Below, in pieces: positions 1-8,503 of a stretch of DNA of 64,000 nucleotides. The stretch's first letter is position 1. Each line of letters starts with the position of its first letter. Below the pieces are notes generated by a model. The model did no database searches. It was not told the DNA's origin and saw nothing but the letters and a program-made list of their open reading frames with translations. A program made the translations under genes and the position numbers. Source of the stretch: an uncultured Halomonas sp. GTDB lineage: Bacteria; Pseudomonadota; Gammaproteobacteria; Pseudomonadales; Halomonadaceae. The stretch is taken from the NCBI RefSeq assembly GCF_947490095.1, contig NZ_CANLFS010000001.1, forward strand, positions 329,598 through 393,597, written 5' to 3'.

Positions 1-2159
1 TGATTCTGCTCGGTGCCTTCACCAAGTCGGCCCAGTTCCCCTTCCACCTCTGGCTGCCCCATGCCATGACCGCCCCGACCCCGGTATCCGCCTATCTACA
101 CAGCGCCACCATGGTCAAGGCGGGGCTCTTCCTCCTCGCCCGGCTGCACCCGGCACTGGCCGACACCGGGCTCTGGTTCCACCTGGTCACCCTGACCGGC
201 ATGCTGACGCTGATGGTGGGCGCCTTCGTGGCCATGTTCATGCACGACATGAAGGGGCTTCTGGCCTATTCCACGGTCTCTCACCTGGGATTGATCATGC
301 TGCTGCTCGGGCTGGGCACCCCCATGGCGCTGGCCGCGGCCCTCTTCCACCTGGTGTGTCATGCGCTTTTCAAGGCGCCGCTGTTCATGATGGCGGGCTA
401 TGTGGAGCACGCCACCGGCACCCGCGACATGCGCAATATCAACGGCATGTGGCGCTTCATGCCGGCACTGATGGTGCTGTCGGGCATCTCGGCCGCCGCC
501 ATGGCGGGCCTGCCGCTCATGAGTGGCTACATCAGCAAGAAGATGCTGTTCAACGAGAGCCTGCTGCTCGCAACGCCGGACTGGGCGGCGGTGATCATTC
601 CCGCCTGGGTGGCCCTGGCCGCGCTCTTCTCGGTGGCCTACTCGATCCGGATCTTCCATAACGTCTTCTTCAATGGTCGCCCCATCGACCTGCCTGTCTG
701 GCCGCCCCGCACTCCGCGTCGGCTGGCCCTGGCCCCCATCGCGCTACTGTCGCTGGCCACGCTGTTGCTGGGGCTGGGCCCCGAGCGGGCCTATACGGCG
801 CTGGTCCAGCCGGCCTTCGCCGCCGCGCGTCAGGCGGCCGTCGCCCCCTACGACTTCGCGGCCCTGGGCAGCGGCACCACCCGGCTGATGAGCCTGTTCG
901 CCCTGGCCGGAGGCGCGCTCTTCTATCAGCGGCGCACCCCGCTGTTTCGTCTGCATGCCCGCCTGCCGGCGGTGGATGCCAAGGAGATCTTCGACTGGCT
1001 CATGCGTCGCGCGACGACTCTGGCTCAGCGGCGGGTCTTCCAACTGGAGAATGGCTCCCTCCAGCGCTACCTGGCCTTCATCATGGCCACCCTGGTGGTG
1101 CTGGTCGGCCTGCAGCTGCACGATGTGCCCCGTTGGGACGGCGGCGTGGCGCTCACCCCGCTCGACCCGCTGACCCTGCTGGCCGCTATCCTGCTTTGCC
1201 TGGCGGCGACCGGCGTGGTGGTCTATCACCATCACCGGCTTCCGGCGCTGCTGCTGCTCGGCGTCACCGGCCTGGTCGTCACCGTGACCTTCGCTCGCTT
1301 CTCGGCGCCGGACCTGGCCCTCACCCAACTCATGGTGGAGGTCATGGCGGTGGTGATCATGATGTTGGCCCTCTCCTTTCTCCCCCAGACCTCGCCGCGG
1401 GGCTCGACCCGGCTGCGCATGGGCCGCGACCTGGCCATCGCGGGCCTGATGGGCCTCGGCGTCGCCGCCTTCAGCTTCGCCATCCTGACCCGCCCCCAGC
1501 AGACGATCTCCGACTTCTTCATGGCCAACAGCCTGCCGGGCGGCGGTGGCAGCAACGTGGTCAACGTCATACTGGTGGACTTCCGGGGGTTCGATACCCT
1601 GGGCGAGATCACCGTGCTGGGCATCGCCGCCGTGGCGGTATTCGCCTTTACCCGTGACCTGCACCTCAAGGAGCGGGTGGTAGAGACCAACCCCGCCCAC
1701 TGGGTGGCCGAGCCGCACCCGATCATGCTCGGCAGCGTGGCCCGGCTGGTGCTGCCCATCGCCCTGCTGGTCTCGGCCTATATCTTCCTGCGCGGCCACA
1801 ACCAGCCCGGCGGCGGCTTTATCGCCGGGCTGATCACCGCGGTGGCACTGACCCTGCAGTACATGGCCGGCGGGCTGGTCTGGGCCCAGGCCCGCATGCG
1901 AACCGCCTTCCGGCCGCTGATCGGTGCCGGCATACTGATCGCCTCCGTCACCGGCCTGGGCAGCTGGCTGTTCGGCGCTCCCTTCCTCACCTCGGCCCAT
2001 GGCCACCTGCACCTGCCGCTGATCGGCGACATCGCGCTGGCCACCGCCATGCTCTTCGACCTGGGCGTCTACGCCACCGTGGTCGGGGCCACGCTGCTGA
2101 TACTGGCCAACCTCGGCAGGCTGATGACGGTGACCGGCCCCGGCAAGGAGGTCGGCTGA
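1..2159 (+). CDS. mrpA: Mrp/Pha antiporter subunit A-B fusion (5' truncated)
   Basis: Large membrane subunit of a multisubunit monovalent cation/proton antiporter. The reading frame is open from base 3, so the N-terminus lies outside the window. The first part is a NuoL/MrpA-type proton-channel domain with many hydrophobic helices and conserved Lys/His in membrane (KSAQFPFHLWLP, HALFKAPLF). The last 140 or so residues hold the MrpB/MnhB domain, recognisable by GHNQPGGGFIAGL. An A-B fusion with no separate mrpB is the group 2 (PhaAB) arrangement known from rhizobia and gammaproteobacteria. Its stop overlaps the start of the next subunit, indicating translational coupling. Substrate (Na+ or K+) cannot be told from sequence. 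Confidence 0.93.
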   Translation, partial: ILLGAFTKSAQFPFHLWLPHAMTAPTPVSAYLHSATMVKAGLFLLARLHPALADTGLWFHLVTLTGMLTLMVGAFVAMFMHDMKGLLAYSTVSHLGLIMLLLGLGTPMALAAALFHLVCHALFKAPLFMMAGYVEHATGTRDMRNINGMWRFMPALMVLSGISAAAMAGLPLMSGYISKKMLFNESLLLATPDWAAVIIPAWVALAALFSVAYSIRIFHNVFFNGRPIDLPVWPPRTPRRLALAPIALLSLATLLLGLGPERAYTALVQPAFAAARQAAVAPYDFAALGSGTTRLMSLFALAGGALFYQRRTPLFRLHARLPAVDAKEIFDWLMRRATTLAQRRVFQLENGSLQRYLAFIMATLVVLVGLQLHDVPRWDGGVALTPLDPLTLLAAILLCLAATGVVVYHHHRLPALLLLGVTGLVVTVTFARFSAPDLALTQLMVEVMAVVIMMLALSFLPQTSPRGSTRLRMGRDLAIAGLMGLGVAAFSFAILTRPQQTISDFFMANSLPGGGGSNVVNVILVDFRGFDTLGEITVLGIAAVAVFAFTRDLHLKERVVETNPAHWVAEPHPIMLGSVARLVLPIALLVSAYIFLRGHNQPGGGFIAGLITAVALTLQYMAGGLVWAQARMRTAFRPLIGAGILIASVTGLGSWLFGAPFLTSAHGHLHLPLIGDIALATAMLFDLGVYATVVGATLLILANLGRLMTVTGPGKEVG

Positions 2160-2497
2160 TGGAACTCCTCTACGCCATCACCCTGGGCATACTCACCACC
2201 TGCGGGGTCTACCTGCTGCTGCGGGCCCGCACCTTCACGGTCATCCTGGGGCTGACGCTGTTGTCCCATGCCGTCAATCTCTACCTCTTCGCCTCGGGGC
2301 GCCTGGTGACCGGCGCACCGGCCATCGTCGGCCTCGCCGCGCATTCCGCCGACCCGCTGCCCCAGGCCCTGGTGCTTACCGCCATCGTCATCGGCTTCGC
2401 CATGACCGCCTTCGTGGTCGTGCTGGCCCTCAAGGCCGCCGTGGAGCTGCGTAACGACCACGTCGACGGCGAGAACCCCGACGAGGACCGCGCATGA
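2159..2497 (+). CDS. mrpC: Mrp/Pha antiporter subunit C (NuoK-like)
   Basis: 112-residue NuoK/MrpC-family membrane protein with three predicted helices. Its ATG overlaps the stop of the A-B subunit by one base, and its own end overlaps mrpD by four bases. The motif LVTGAPAIVGLAAHSADPLPQALVLTAIVIGFA is the MrpC hallmark region (glycine-proline loop, then DPLPQALVLTAIVI). It forms the core membrane domain between subunits A and D in Mrp complexes. Confidence 0.93.
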   Translation: MELLYAITLGILTTCGVYLLLRARTFTVILGLTLLSHAVNLYLFASGRLVTGAPAIVGLAAHSADPLPQALVLTAIVIGFAMTAFVVVLALKAAVELRNDHVDGENPDEDRA

Positions 2498-4017
2498 ATC
2501 ACACCCTGATCCTTCCCATCCTGCTGCCGCTGCTCACCGGCGCGGGCCAGCTGCTGTTCTATCGGGCGCCCTTCGCCCTGCAGCGGCTGCTGGGGTTTGC
2601 CAGCACCGCCTGGCTGGTGCTGCTGGGGATCTGGGCCATCACCACCGCCGGCGCCGGGGACTACCTGGTGTATCAGGCGGGGAACTGGCCGGCACCGTTC
2701 GGCATCGTGCTGATTCTCGACCGCCTCGCCGCCCTCATGCTGAGCCTCACCGCGGTGCTGGGGCTCTGCTGCCTGCTCTACGCCAGCGGCGGCATCGACC
2801 GGCGCGGCGCCCACTTCCACGCCCTCTTCCAGTTCCAGCTGGCGGGCCTCAACGGCGCCTTCCTCACCGGCGACCTGTTCAACCTCTTCGTGTTCTTCGA
2901 GATCCTGCTGATCGCCTCCTACGCCCTGCTGCTGCACGGCGGCGGCCGCGCCCGCAGCCGCGCGGGCCTGCACTATGTGATCATCAATCTCGCGGGCTCG
3001 GCGCTGTTTCTCATCGCCCTGGGCACCCTCTACGGCCTCGCCGGCACCCTCAACATGGCCGACCTGGCGCTGCGCATCGCCGCGGCGCCGGCCGAAGACG
3101 CCCCGCTGCTGGCCGCCGCCAGCCTGATCCTGCTGGTGGTGTTCGGCATCAAGGCCGCCATCCTGCCGCTGCTGTTCTGGCTGCCGCGGGCCTACTCCGC
3201 GGCCAGCGCGCCGGTGGCCGCGCTCTTCGCCATCATGACCAAGGTCGGGATCTACGCCATCCTGCGAGTCTTCCTGCTGGTCTTCGCCCTGGGCGAGACG
3301 CCGGTCAACGCGGTCGCCTGGAGCTGGCTATGGCCGCTGGCCCTGCTGACCCTGGCGCTGGGCGGCATCGGGGTGCTGGGCTCCGACAGCCTACGCACCC
3401 TCACCGCCTATCTGGTGATCCTCTCGGTGGGCACGCTGCTCGCGACCATCAGCCTGGTCACGCCCGCCGCCCTGGGCGCCGCCCTCTTCTATCTGATCCA
3501 CAGCACCCTGATGGCCGCCACCTTCTTCCTGCTCGCCGACCTGCTGGGTCGCCAACGCGAGGAAGGCTACGACCGCTTCTCCGCGGTGGGCCCCATCGGG
3601 CATCGCGGGGTGCTCGGCAGCCTGTTCTTTATCGCCGGCATCGCCATGGCGGGGCTACCGCCGTTCAGCGGCTTCGTCAGCAAGGTCTGGATCCTCCAGG
3701 CCAGCGCCGATGAACCCGGCGGACTATGGCTATGGGGAGTCCTGCTGGCGTCGGCCCTGCTGGTGATCATCGCCATCAGCCGGACCGGCAGCAACTGGTT
3801 CTGGCGACCGGGCGAGACCGCCACCCCCTACCCCCTCAGGCGTGGCCTGCTGACACTGGTCTGCAGCATGGTCGGCCTGAACGCCCTGCTGGCAATGCTC
3901 GGCGACCCGGTGATGGACTATCTTTCCCTCACCGCCGAACAGCTGCTCGCCCCCCACGGCTATATTGCCGCCGTTCTTCCCGAGGCACCGGCGTCCAGCC
4001 AGGAGGTCATTCCATGA
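2494..4017 (+). CDS. mrpD: Mrp/Pha antiporter subunit D (NuoN/NuoM-like)
   Basis: 507-residue proton-channel subunit homologous to antiporter-like subunits of complex I. About 14 hydrophobic segments are visible. Family features include FNLFVFFEILLIASYALLL with the functionally important membrane glutamate, GIKAAILPLLFWLP with the conserved lysine, and AGLPPFSGFVSKVWI. Length matches the family (about 500). Start overlaps mrpC by four bases (ATGA), end overlaps mrpE by four bases. Acts with A in proton translocation coupled to cation efflux. Confidence 0.94.
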   Translation: MNHTLILPILLPLLTGAGQLLFYRAPFALQRLLGFASTAWLVLLGIWAITTAGAGDYLVYQAGNWPAPFGIVLILDRLAALMLSLTAVLGLCCLLYASGGIDRRGAHFHALFQFQLAGLNGAFLTGDLFNLFVFFEILLIASYALLLHGGGRARSRAGLHYVIINLAGSALFLIALGTLYGLAGTLNMADLALRIAAAPAEDAPLLAAASLILLVVFGIKAAILPLLFWLPRAYSAASAPVAALFAIMTKVGIYAILRVFLLVFALGETPVNAVAWSWLWPLALLTLALGGIGVLGSDSLRTLTAYLVILSVGTLLATISLVTPAALGAALFYLIHSTLMAATFFLLADLLGRQREEGYDRFSAVGPIGHRGVLGSLFFIAGIAMAGLPPFSGFVSKVWILQASADEPGGLWLWGVLLASALLVIIAISRTGSNWFWRPGETATPYPLRRGLLTLVCSMVGLNALLAMLGDPVMDYLSLTAEQLLAPHGYIAAVLPEAPASSQEVIP

Positions 4018-4520
4018 CACCATCATGGCGCTCCCGGCAGTTCTGGCTGCCCCACCCGCTGTTTTCGCTGTTTTTGGCCCTGCTCTGGCTGCTGATGGTC
4101 AACGAGTTCAGCGTGGCCCACGCCCTGCTGGGGCTGACGCTGGGCGTGGTCATCCCGCTCGTGACCCACGCCTTCTGGGCCGAACAGGCCAGGATCCGGC
4201 GGCCATTACCGCTGCTGCGCTATGTGCTGGTGCTGCTGCTGGATATCCTGCGTTCCAACCTGGTGGTGGCGCTGCGCATCCTGGGCCCCGCCCGGCAGCT
4301 CGAACCCGGCTTCTTCACCTATCCGCTGGCCCTGGATGACGACTTCGCCATCACCATCCTGGCCAGCACCATCTCGCTGACCCCCGGCACCGTCTCGATC
4401 CACCATGACGCCGAGGCCAACACCCTGCTGGTGCACGCCCTGCACCTGGAAAACGAGATCGAGACCATCGCGGAGATACATCGCCGCTACGAGCGCCCGC
4501 TGCAGGAGATCTTCCAATGA
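4014..4520 (+). CDS. mrpE: Mrp/Pha antiporter subunit E
   Basis: 168-residue MrpE-family protein. I chose the ATG at 4014, which overlaps the mrpD stop (ATGA), rather than the longer open frame from 3726, which lies inside mrpD. Two to three N-terminal hydrophobic segments are followed by a soluble part with the family motif ASTISLTPGTVSI and a terminal region rich in acidic residues. It is needed for stable assembly of Mrp complexes. The 3' end overlaps mrpF by four bases. Confidence 0.93.
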   Translation: MTPSWRSRQFWLPHPLFSLFLALLWLLMVNEFSVAHALLGLTLGVVIPLVTHAFWAEQARIRRPLPLLRYVLVLLLDILRSNLVVALRILGPARQLEPGFFTYPLALDDDFAITILASTISLTPGTVSIHHDAEANTLLVHALHLENEIETIAEIHRRYERPLQEIFQ

Positions 4521-4786
4521 TTGCCCTGGTGATTCCCATCGCGATGACGCTGTTCGCCATCGCCGTCCTGCTCAACCTCTATCGCCTGGCCACGGGCCCG
4601 GACATCGTCGACCGCATCCTGGCGCTGGACACCCTGATGATCAACAGCATCGCCCTGATCGTGCTGGCCGACATCCGCATGGGGCTCGACGTGCTGTTCG
4701 AACTGGCCCTGCTGATCGCACTGATGGGCTTCGTGGGCACCGTGGCCATGAGCAAGTACCTGCTACGGGGAGACGTCATCGAATGA
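4517..4786 (+). CDS. mrpF: Mrp/Pha antiporter subunit F
   Basis: 89-residue, three-helix membrane protein of the MrpF/PhaF family. Visible family signatures are RLATGPDIVDRILALDTL and the C-terminal GFVGTVAMSKYLLRG. It overlaps both neighbours by four bases, as do all members from mrpC onward. Confidence 0.93.
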   Translation: MIALVIPIAMTLFAIAVLLNLYRLATGPDIVDRILALDTLMINSIALIVLADIRMGLDVLFELALLIALMGFVGTVAMSKYLLRGDVIE

Positions 4787-5127
4787 ACAGCCTCGATATG
4801 CCCTGGGCCCTGCAGCTGGTCATCGCCCTCTTCCTGCTGGGCGGCGCGGTGGTGGCGCTGATCGGCTCCTGGGGGCTGGCCAAGCTGCCCGACTTCTACA
4901 CCCGCCTGCACGGCCCCACCAAGGCCAGCACCCTGGGCGTGGGCTGTACGCTGATCGGCTCGCTGCTCTTCTTCAGCCACCAGCAGGATGGCGTCTCGGT
5001 TCAGGAGGCCCTGGTAACCATCTTCCTGTTCGCCACCGCCCCGGTCAGCGCCCACATGATGGGCAAGGCCGCCCTGCGCCGGCGCCTCCGAGGCGTGGCC
5101 CGCACCCGCCACATGCCCGAAGAGTAG
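4783..5127 (+). CDS. mrpG: Mrp/Pha antiporter subunit G
   Basis: 114-residue MrpG/PhaG-family membrane protein, last gene of the operon. The ATG at 4783 overlaps the mrpF stop. Three hydrophobic helices are visible, with the family segment GSWGLAKLPDFYTRLHGPTKASTLG and TAPVSAHMMGKAAL near the C-terminus. The tail is basic and variable. With it the operon is complete as A/B-C-D-E-F-G, the six-gene group 2 form. Confidence 0.93.
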   Translation: MNSLDMPWALQLVIALFLLGGAVVALIGSWGLAKLPDFYTRLHGPTKASTLGVGCTLIGSLLFFSHQQDGVSVQEALVTIFLFATAPVSAHMMGKAALRRRLRGVARTRHMPEE

Positions 5128-5149
5128 GCCAAACCGTATTGCAGTTACC

Positions 5150-5290
5150 GTACCCAGGGGCGCTGGGGAAAAGCCGTAGAGGAGGTCCTACGCCAAGGAA
5201 GGCGTCGGTAGCGCCCAGGGAGGGGTTCACAGCGCCTCCTCGTAGGCTTATCGCCAGATCAGCCCCGAGCTATCTGCGATAGTTCGGGGA
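5150..5290. repeat. Structured intergenic element (nested hairpins)
   Basis: The 240-bp gap between mrpG and the aminotransferase is dense in inverted repeats. GAGGAGG (5179-5185) can pair with CCTCCTC (5235-5241) around an inner hairpin at 5187-5208. A separate 12-bp stem (5263-5274 with 5278-5289, one mismatch, 3-nt loop) follows. There is no T-run after it, so it is not a standard terminator. It resembles a dispersed intergenic repeat or a structured leader. No second copy was noticed in this window. Confidence 0.4.
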
Positions 5291-5368
5291 GTAGGCCACC
5301 GGCGGGCCACCTTATCGCCCAATCCTGATAGGGTGGACAATAGCTGGCATCAACGACTGGAGGCCGAC

Positions 5369-6475
5369 ATGCCCCGCTTCCCCGACCATCTGACCGGCGA
5401 CGGTCCCCATAACCCCTTCCCCGGCGTGCGCGTGCTGGAACGCCGCCTGGGCCGCGAGATCCCCCATCAGCTGGGCTCCAACGAGGGGCTCGACATGCCC
5501 CACCGTGCCCTGCGCGAGCGCTTCGGCGATGCCCTGGCCGAACACGCCTACAGCTACGGCGATGCCGAGGCACTGGGCATCCGCCAGCGCCTGGCAGAGC
5601 AGAAGGATATCCCGCTGGAAGCGATGCTGGTGGACGCCGGTGCCGACAGCCTGATCGCCCTGACGCTGCGCGCGGTTGTGTCACCCGGCGATGCGGTCGT
5701 CGCCACCCGGGGCACCTACCCCACCTTCGGCTACTTCGCCCGGGGCCATGGCTGTCGCGTGGAGGAAGTCGCCTACGACGAGGGGCCCGGCCGGCTGGCC
5801 CCCGACCTTGACGCCCTGGCGCGGACCGCCAGGGAGACCCAGGCACGGCTGGTGTACCTGGCCAATCCCGATAACCCCGGGGGCCACCTGCACCGCGACG
5901 ACGACGTGCTGGCCCTGCGACGCGCCCTGCCCGACGACTGCTGGCTGCTGCTCGATGAGGCCTACCACGACTTCCGGGAGGATGCCGACGGCGACGCCGG
6001 TCGCCGGGTGCTGCCCGGCACGGTGCGCCTGCGCACCCTCTCCAAGGCCCACGGCCTCGCCGGGCTGCGTGTCGGCTACGCCATCGCCGAGCCACAGACC
6101 CTGGCGATGATGATGAAGGTGCGCATCCACTATGCGGTATCGACCCTGAGCCAGGCCGTTGCCGAGACGGTGCTGGACGCCCCCGACGAGGTCGAGGCCC
6201 ACGTGGTCGCCGTCAGGGAGCGACGCGAGCGGCTGGCCGCCCATCTGCGCGACCTGGGCGCCGATGTGCTGCCCAGTGCCACCAACTTCGTCGGCGTGCG
6301 CCTGCCAACTGCCGAGCTGGCCGCCGAGGTGCACAAGACGCTGCTCGACGAGGGCAAGCTGATCGCCCGCCCCGCCGATCCGGCCCTGGGCCATGTGCTG
6401 CGCATCACCGCCGTGGAGGATGCTCTCGTACCGGGAAGGCTGGCGATACTCGAAGAGGCCCTGCGTCAGGCTTAG
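5369..6475 (+). CDS. HisC-like PLP aminotransferase (fold type I)
   Basis: 368-residue pyridoxal-phosphate enzyme of the histidinol-phosphate aminotransferase-like class I/II family. I prefer the ATG at 5369, with GGAGG five bases upstream, over a GTG at 5333. Visible features are LANPDNPGG (substrate/PLP-binding Asn loop), LLLDEAYHDF (Asp contacting the PLP ring) and LSKAHGLAGLRVGY with the Schiff-base lysine at about residue 226. It stands alone, not in a his operon, so the substrate is unknown; a role in aromatic or other amino acid transamination is possible. The last 66 codons have a diverged copy at 17261-17461. Confidence 0.88.
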   Translation: MPRFPDHLTGDGPHNPFPGVRVLERRLGREIPHQLGSNEGLDMPHRALRERFGDALAEHAYSYGDAEALGIRQRLAEQKDIPLEAMLVDAGADSLIALTLRAVVSPGDAVVATRGTYPTFGYFARGHGCRVEEVAYDEGPGRLAPDLDALARTARETQARLVYLANPDNPGGHLHRDDDVLALRRALPDDCWLLLDEAYHDFREDADGDAGRRVLPGTVRLRTLSKAHGLAGLRVGYAIAEPQTLAMMMKVRIHYAVSTLSQAVAETVLDAPDEVEAHVVAVRERRERLAAHLRDLGADVLPSATNFVGVRLPTAELAAEVHKTLLDEGKLIARPADPALGHVLRITAVEDALVPGRLAILEEALRQA

Positions 6476-6515
6476 GCCCTGCAGATAGCGGACTAAGCGT
6501 GGCGCCCCGTCCCGT

Positions 6516-6626
6516 CAGCGCCTCTCGAAACGCGAGAGATGGCTACAATATGGTATCTCACAGGCTCACTGCACGTTGTCGTTCTCGCCTGGATCATCCT
6601 GCGCGTGATGCCGTCGAGAGGCGCTG
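6516..6626. repeat. 13-bp perfect inverted repeat pair
   Basis: CAGCGCCTCTCGA at 6516-6528 and its exact complement TCGAGAGGCGCTG at 6614-6626 enclose 85 bp. The interior contains most of the small frame at 6539-6661. Perfect 13-bp arms at this spacing are unusual and could mark ends of a small mobile or MITE-like element, or long-range RNA pairing. No flanking target duplication was found. Confidence 0.4.
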
Positions 6627-6661
6627 CCAGACGGGTCATATTCGCGATCAGCGAATCGTAA
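6539..6661 (+). pseudogene. Possible truncated cardiolipin-synthase-like N-terminus, or small membrane protein
   Basis: A 40-codon frame starting at ATG 6539 encodes MATIWYLTGSLHVVVLAW followed by more hydrophobic residues and a basic tail (RVMPSRGAARR). The pattern of one N-terminal helix resembles the first helix of cardiolipin synthases, but the PLD catalytic domain is absent. It could be a relic or a genuine small membrane protein. The upstream GAGAG is a weak ribosome site. Rest of the 6476-6850 gap shows no gene. Confidence 0.25.
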
Positions 6662-6851
6662 TGAATCTGCGTCGGCATGAAGCTGCCGCCTGCCAGGATG
6701 GGGCGACGATCAACTGCGTGGAGAACAGGAAACAACTAATTATAAGGTCTCCCGGTAGAGGTGGATCACCCGTCAACTGTACGAACCTATGCCCCCAAGA
6801 GGCACGGCGGCGATACCGATATCGATAAAGAGACACCATTCGCCTGTTTAC

Positions 6852-6895
6852 GTGACACTCTGCAACACCTGTCACGTGACACCTGTCACATGACA
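6852..6895. promoter_or_regulatory. Activator sites upstream of the sigma-54 promoter
   Basis: Two dyads, TGTCACGTGACA (6870-6881) and TGTCACATGACA (6884-6895), are preceded by a further GTGACA (6852-6857) exactly 24 bp before the GTGACA at 6876. They lie about 110-155 bp upstream of the -12 element at 7008, a typical place for a bacterial enhancer-binding protein. Similar hexamers occur in the region controlling the linked operon (15057-15106), so the AcoR-type regulator at 15215 is the likely ligand. Confidence 0.65.
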
Positions 6896-6994
6896 GCCGC
6901 CACGACGCCAAGCCAGAATGCCTCACTCGTTACGCACACTAACCTCTCTTTCAAAAACAACACGTTGAACAAACTTCATGCGACCGATCGCGGC

Positions 6995-7010
6995 TGGCAC
7001 GAGGCTTGCT
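6995..7010 (+). promoter_or_regulatory. Sigma-54 (-24/-12) promoter
   Basis: TGGCACGAGGCTTGCT matches the RpoN consensus TGGCACG-N4-TTGCW at every fixed position, with GG and GC ten bases apart. Transcription would begin near 7020 and place the ATG at 7068 about 47 nt downstream. This also rules out the longer open frame that starts at 6978, upstream of the promoter. Confidence 0.85.
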
Positions 7011-7067
7011 ATCTCCAGGGAGATGATCCACATCATCGCCAACAACAATTACCACAGGAGATACACC

Positions 7068-7658
7068 ATGACGCTACTCGCCAAGCGTTGCCTCGCCGCC
7101 CTGGTGCTCACGGCCAGCAGTCAGGCTGCCTTCGCCGAACTGCCCGGCATGCAGGGCCCCCAACACCTCGGCTTTACCGTTCCCGACCGACAAGCCGCCG
7201 TGGATTTCTTCGTCGATGTCATCGGTTGCGAAGCCTACTTCACCATCGGCCCCTTTGGCCCCTTCGAAGACGACTGGATGTCGGTGAATCTGAACGTGCA
7301 TCCGGAAGCCACCATTCCCGCCGCTCACTTGGTACGATGTGGCGACGGCACCAATCTCGAGATCTTCGAGTACACTTCTCCCGATCAGCGCACTGAGCAG
7401 CCGCGCAACAGTGACATCGGCGGCCACCATATCGCCTTCTACGTCGACGATATGAATGAGGCTGTGGCTTATCTCAAGGAAAATGAGGTGAAGGTGCTGG
7501 GTGAGCCTCACCCTTTCACCGAAGGCCCGATGGAAGGCCTCACTTGGGTCTACTTCATGGCGCCTTGGGGCATGCAGCTAGAGCTGGTCAGCGTGCCCTA
7601 CGGCAGCATGGGCTACGAGAAAGAAAACCGAGGCCGTCTCTGGGACCCTCGCCATTGA
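7068..7658 (+). CDS. Secreted VOC (glyoxalase/dioxygenase-fold) protein
   Basis: 196 residues. AGGAGA lies seven bases before the ATG at 7068. Residues 1-23 form a Sec signal peptide (basic start, hydrophobic core, cleavage after AAFA), so the product is periplasmic, which is unusual for this fold. The mature part has two beta-alpha-beta-beta-beta modules. Likely metal ligands are the His of QHLGFTV, Glu of LEIFEY, His of HHIAFYV and Glu of QLELVS, an H-E-H-E set like glyoxalase I or epimerases. Reaction unknown. The sigma-54 promoter and shared activator sites link it to the operon at 7793-14849; it may act on the same substrate outside the cytoplasm. Confidence 0.82.
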   Translation: MTLLAKRCLAALVLTASSQAAFAELPGMQGPQHLGFTVPDRQAAVDFFVDVIGCEAYFTIGPFGPFEDDWMSVNLNVHPEATIPAAHLVRCGDGTNLEIFEYTSPDQRTEQPRNSDIGGHHIAFYVDDMNEAVAYLKENEVKVLGEPHPFTEGPMEGLTWVYFMAPWGMQLELVSVPYGSMGYEKENRGRLWDPRH

Positions 7659-7714
7659 CTTCACCCCTCTCCGAGCACTTCGTCAGCAATGCTGGATCAT
7701 AATTGACGAGTTAA

Positions 7715-7750
7715 AGAGGGAGATGCCCTGGCGGCCATCTCCCTCTCTTG
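7715..7750. terminator. Bidirectional terminator
   Basis: Perfect 11-bp stem: AGAGGGAGATG (7715-7725) and CATCTCCCTCT (7736-7746) with a 10-nt loop. It sits between converging genes ending at 7658 and 7793. There is a short T-rich stretch after it on the plus strand and AA before it, so it may serve both directions. Confidence 0.65.
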
Positions 7751-7792
7751 TTAATCTCGCGGCCTCACTCGAGGCGAATCCCACAGGTCGGG

Positions 7793-8503
7793 TCAAGCCG
7801 GAAAACGAGCCAGCAACCTGTCGATCATCTCCCCCCGAAAGTCCGGCAAGACCTCGCGAAGCGCGATATGTCGCTCGGCCTGGAAACGCAACGGCTCACC
7901 GATACCTGCCTGAAAGTCGTTAACGACCGTGACAAGCTCTGCTGGACTGCCCTCGACTTGCATGGCGCCGTGAACCAGAACCGCCATGTCGCGGCAACCT
8001 CGTACCCGTCGCCAACGCTGGGCGGTACCCACCAGCTTGCGGCCGGCGATGCGCACATTGAAACGGCCATCGCAGTAGGCTCCTGAGACCGGTCCGAGGT
8101 CGGCCCCAGCCACTCCCAGCGACTGGAGCCAGGTACACCAGGGATCACCGAATCGGCGATAACCCCATTCGAGATGCCTTGCCGCGCTGCTCACCCGACA
8201 TCGCAGCGCCACGGCTACATTAATTACCTGCGGCGACTGCGGCACCGGCTCGCCACCGGTGGGGCGAAACAGGATCGGCCAACCCTGCTGCTGCAGGGCC
8301 TGGCGTACCCACGGAAACGCCGCGATACGCTCATGGCGACGCGGCATCACTAGGGCCCGGTCGTTGGGTTGCCAAGCCAGCGCCAAGGCATCGCCCCCTC
8401 CTTCACACACCATCTCGAGCAGCACCTGCTCCGAGGTGAGTCCGTCTTCAACACTCATCCGGCGCAGGAGTGGGGTGGAGGGCTCGGCCAGAGGCATGTT
8501 CAT
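7793..8503 (-). CDS. Lipoate-protein ligase A-family protein
   Basis: 236 residues, biotin/lipoate ligase (BPL_LplA_LipB) fold. I use the ATG at 8503, overlapping the E2 stop by four bases. The ligase core is visible as FRPTGGEPVPQSP (in place of RRxSGGGAVxHD) and GRKLVGTAQRWRR, where the lysine is the expected catalytic residue that contacts the acyl-adenylate. It lacks the C-terminal accessory domain of the 335-aa LplA at 35445. As last gene of the operon it probably attaches lipoate, or transfers it, to the free-standing lipoyl protein encoded at 9291-9530. Confidence 0.8.
   Translation of the reverse strand: MNMPLAEPSTPLLRRMSVEDGLTSEQVLLEMVCEGGGDALALAWQPNDRALVMPRRHERIAAFPWVRQALQQQGWPILFRPTGGEPVPQSPQVINVAVALRCRVSSAARHLEWGYRRFGDPWCTWLQSLGVAGADLGPVSGAYCDGRFNVRIAGRKLVGTAQRWRRVRGCRDMAVLVHGAMQVEGSPAELVTVVNDFQAGIGEPLRFQAERHIALREVLPDFRGEMIDRLLARFPA

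Noticed and set aside
6978..7067. Upstream extension of the VOC gene
   Set aside because: Begins before the sigma-54 promoter and would bury the signal peptide.
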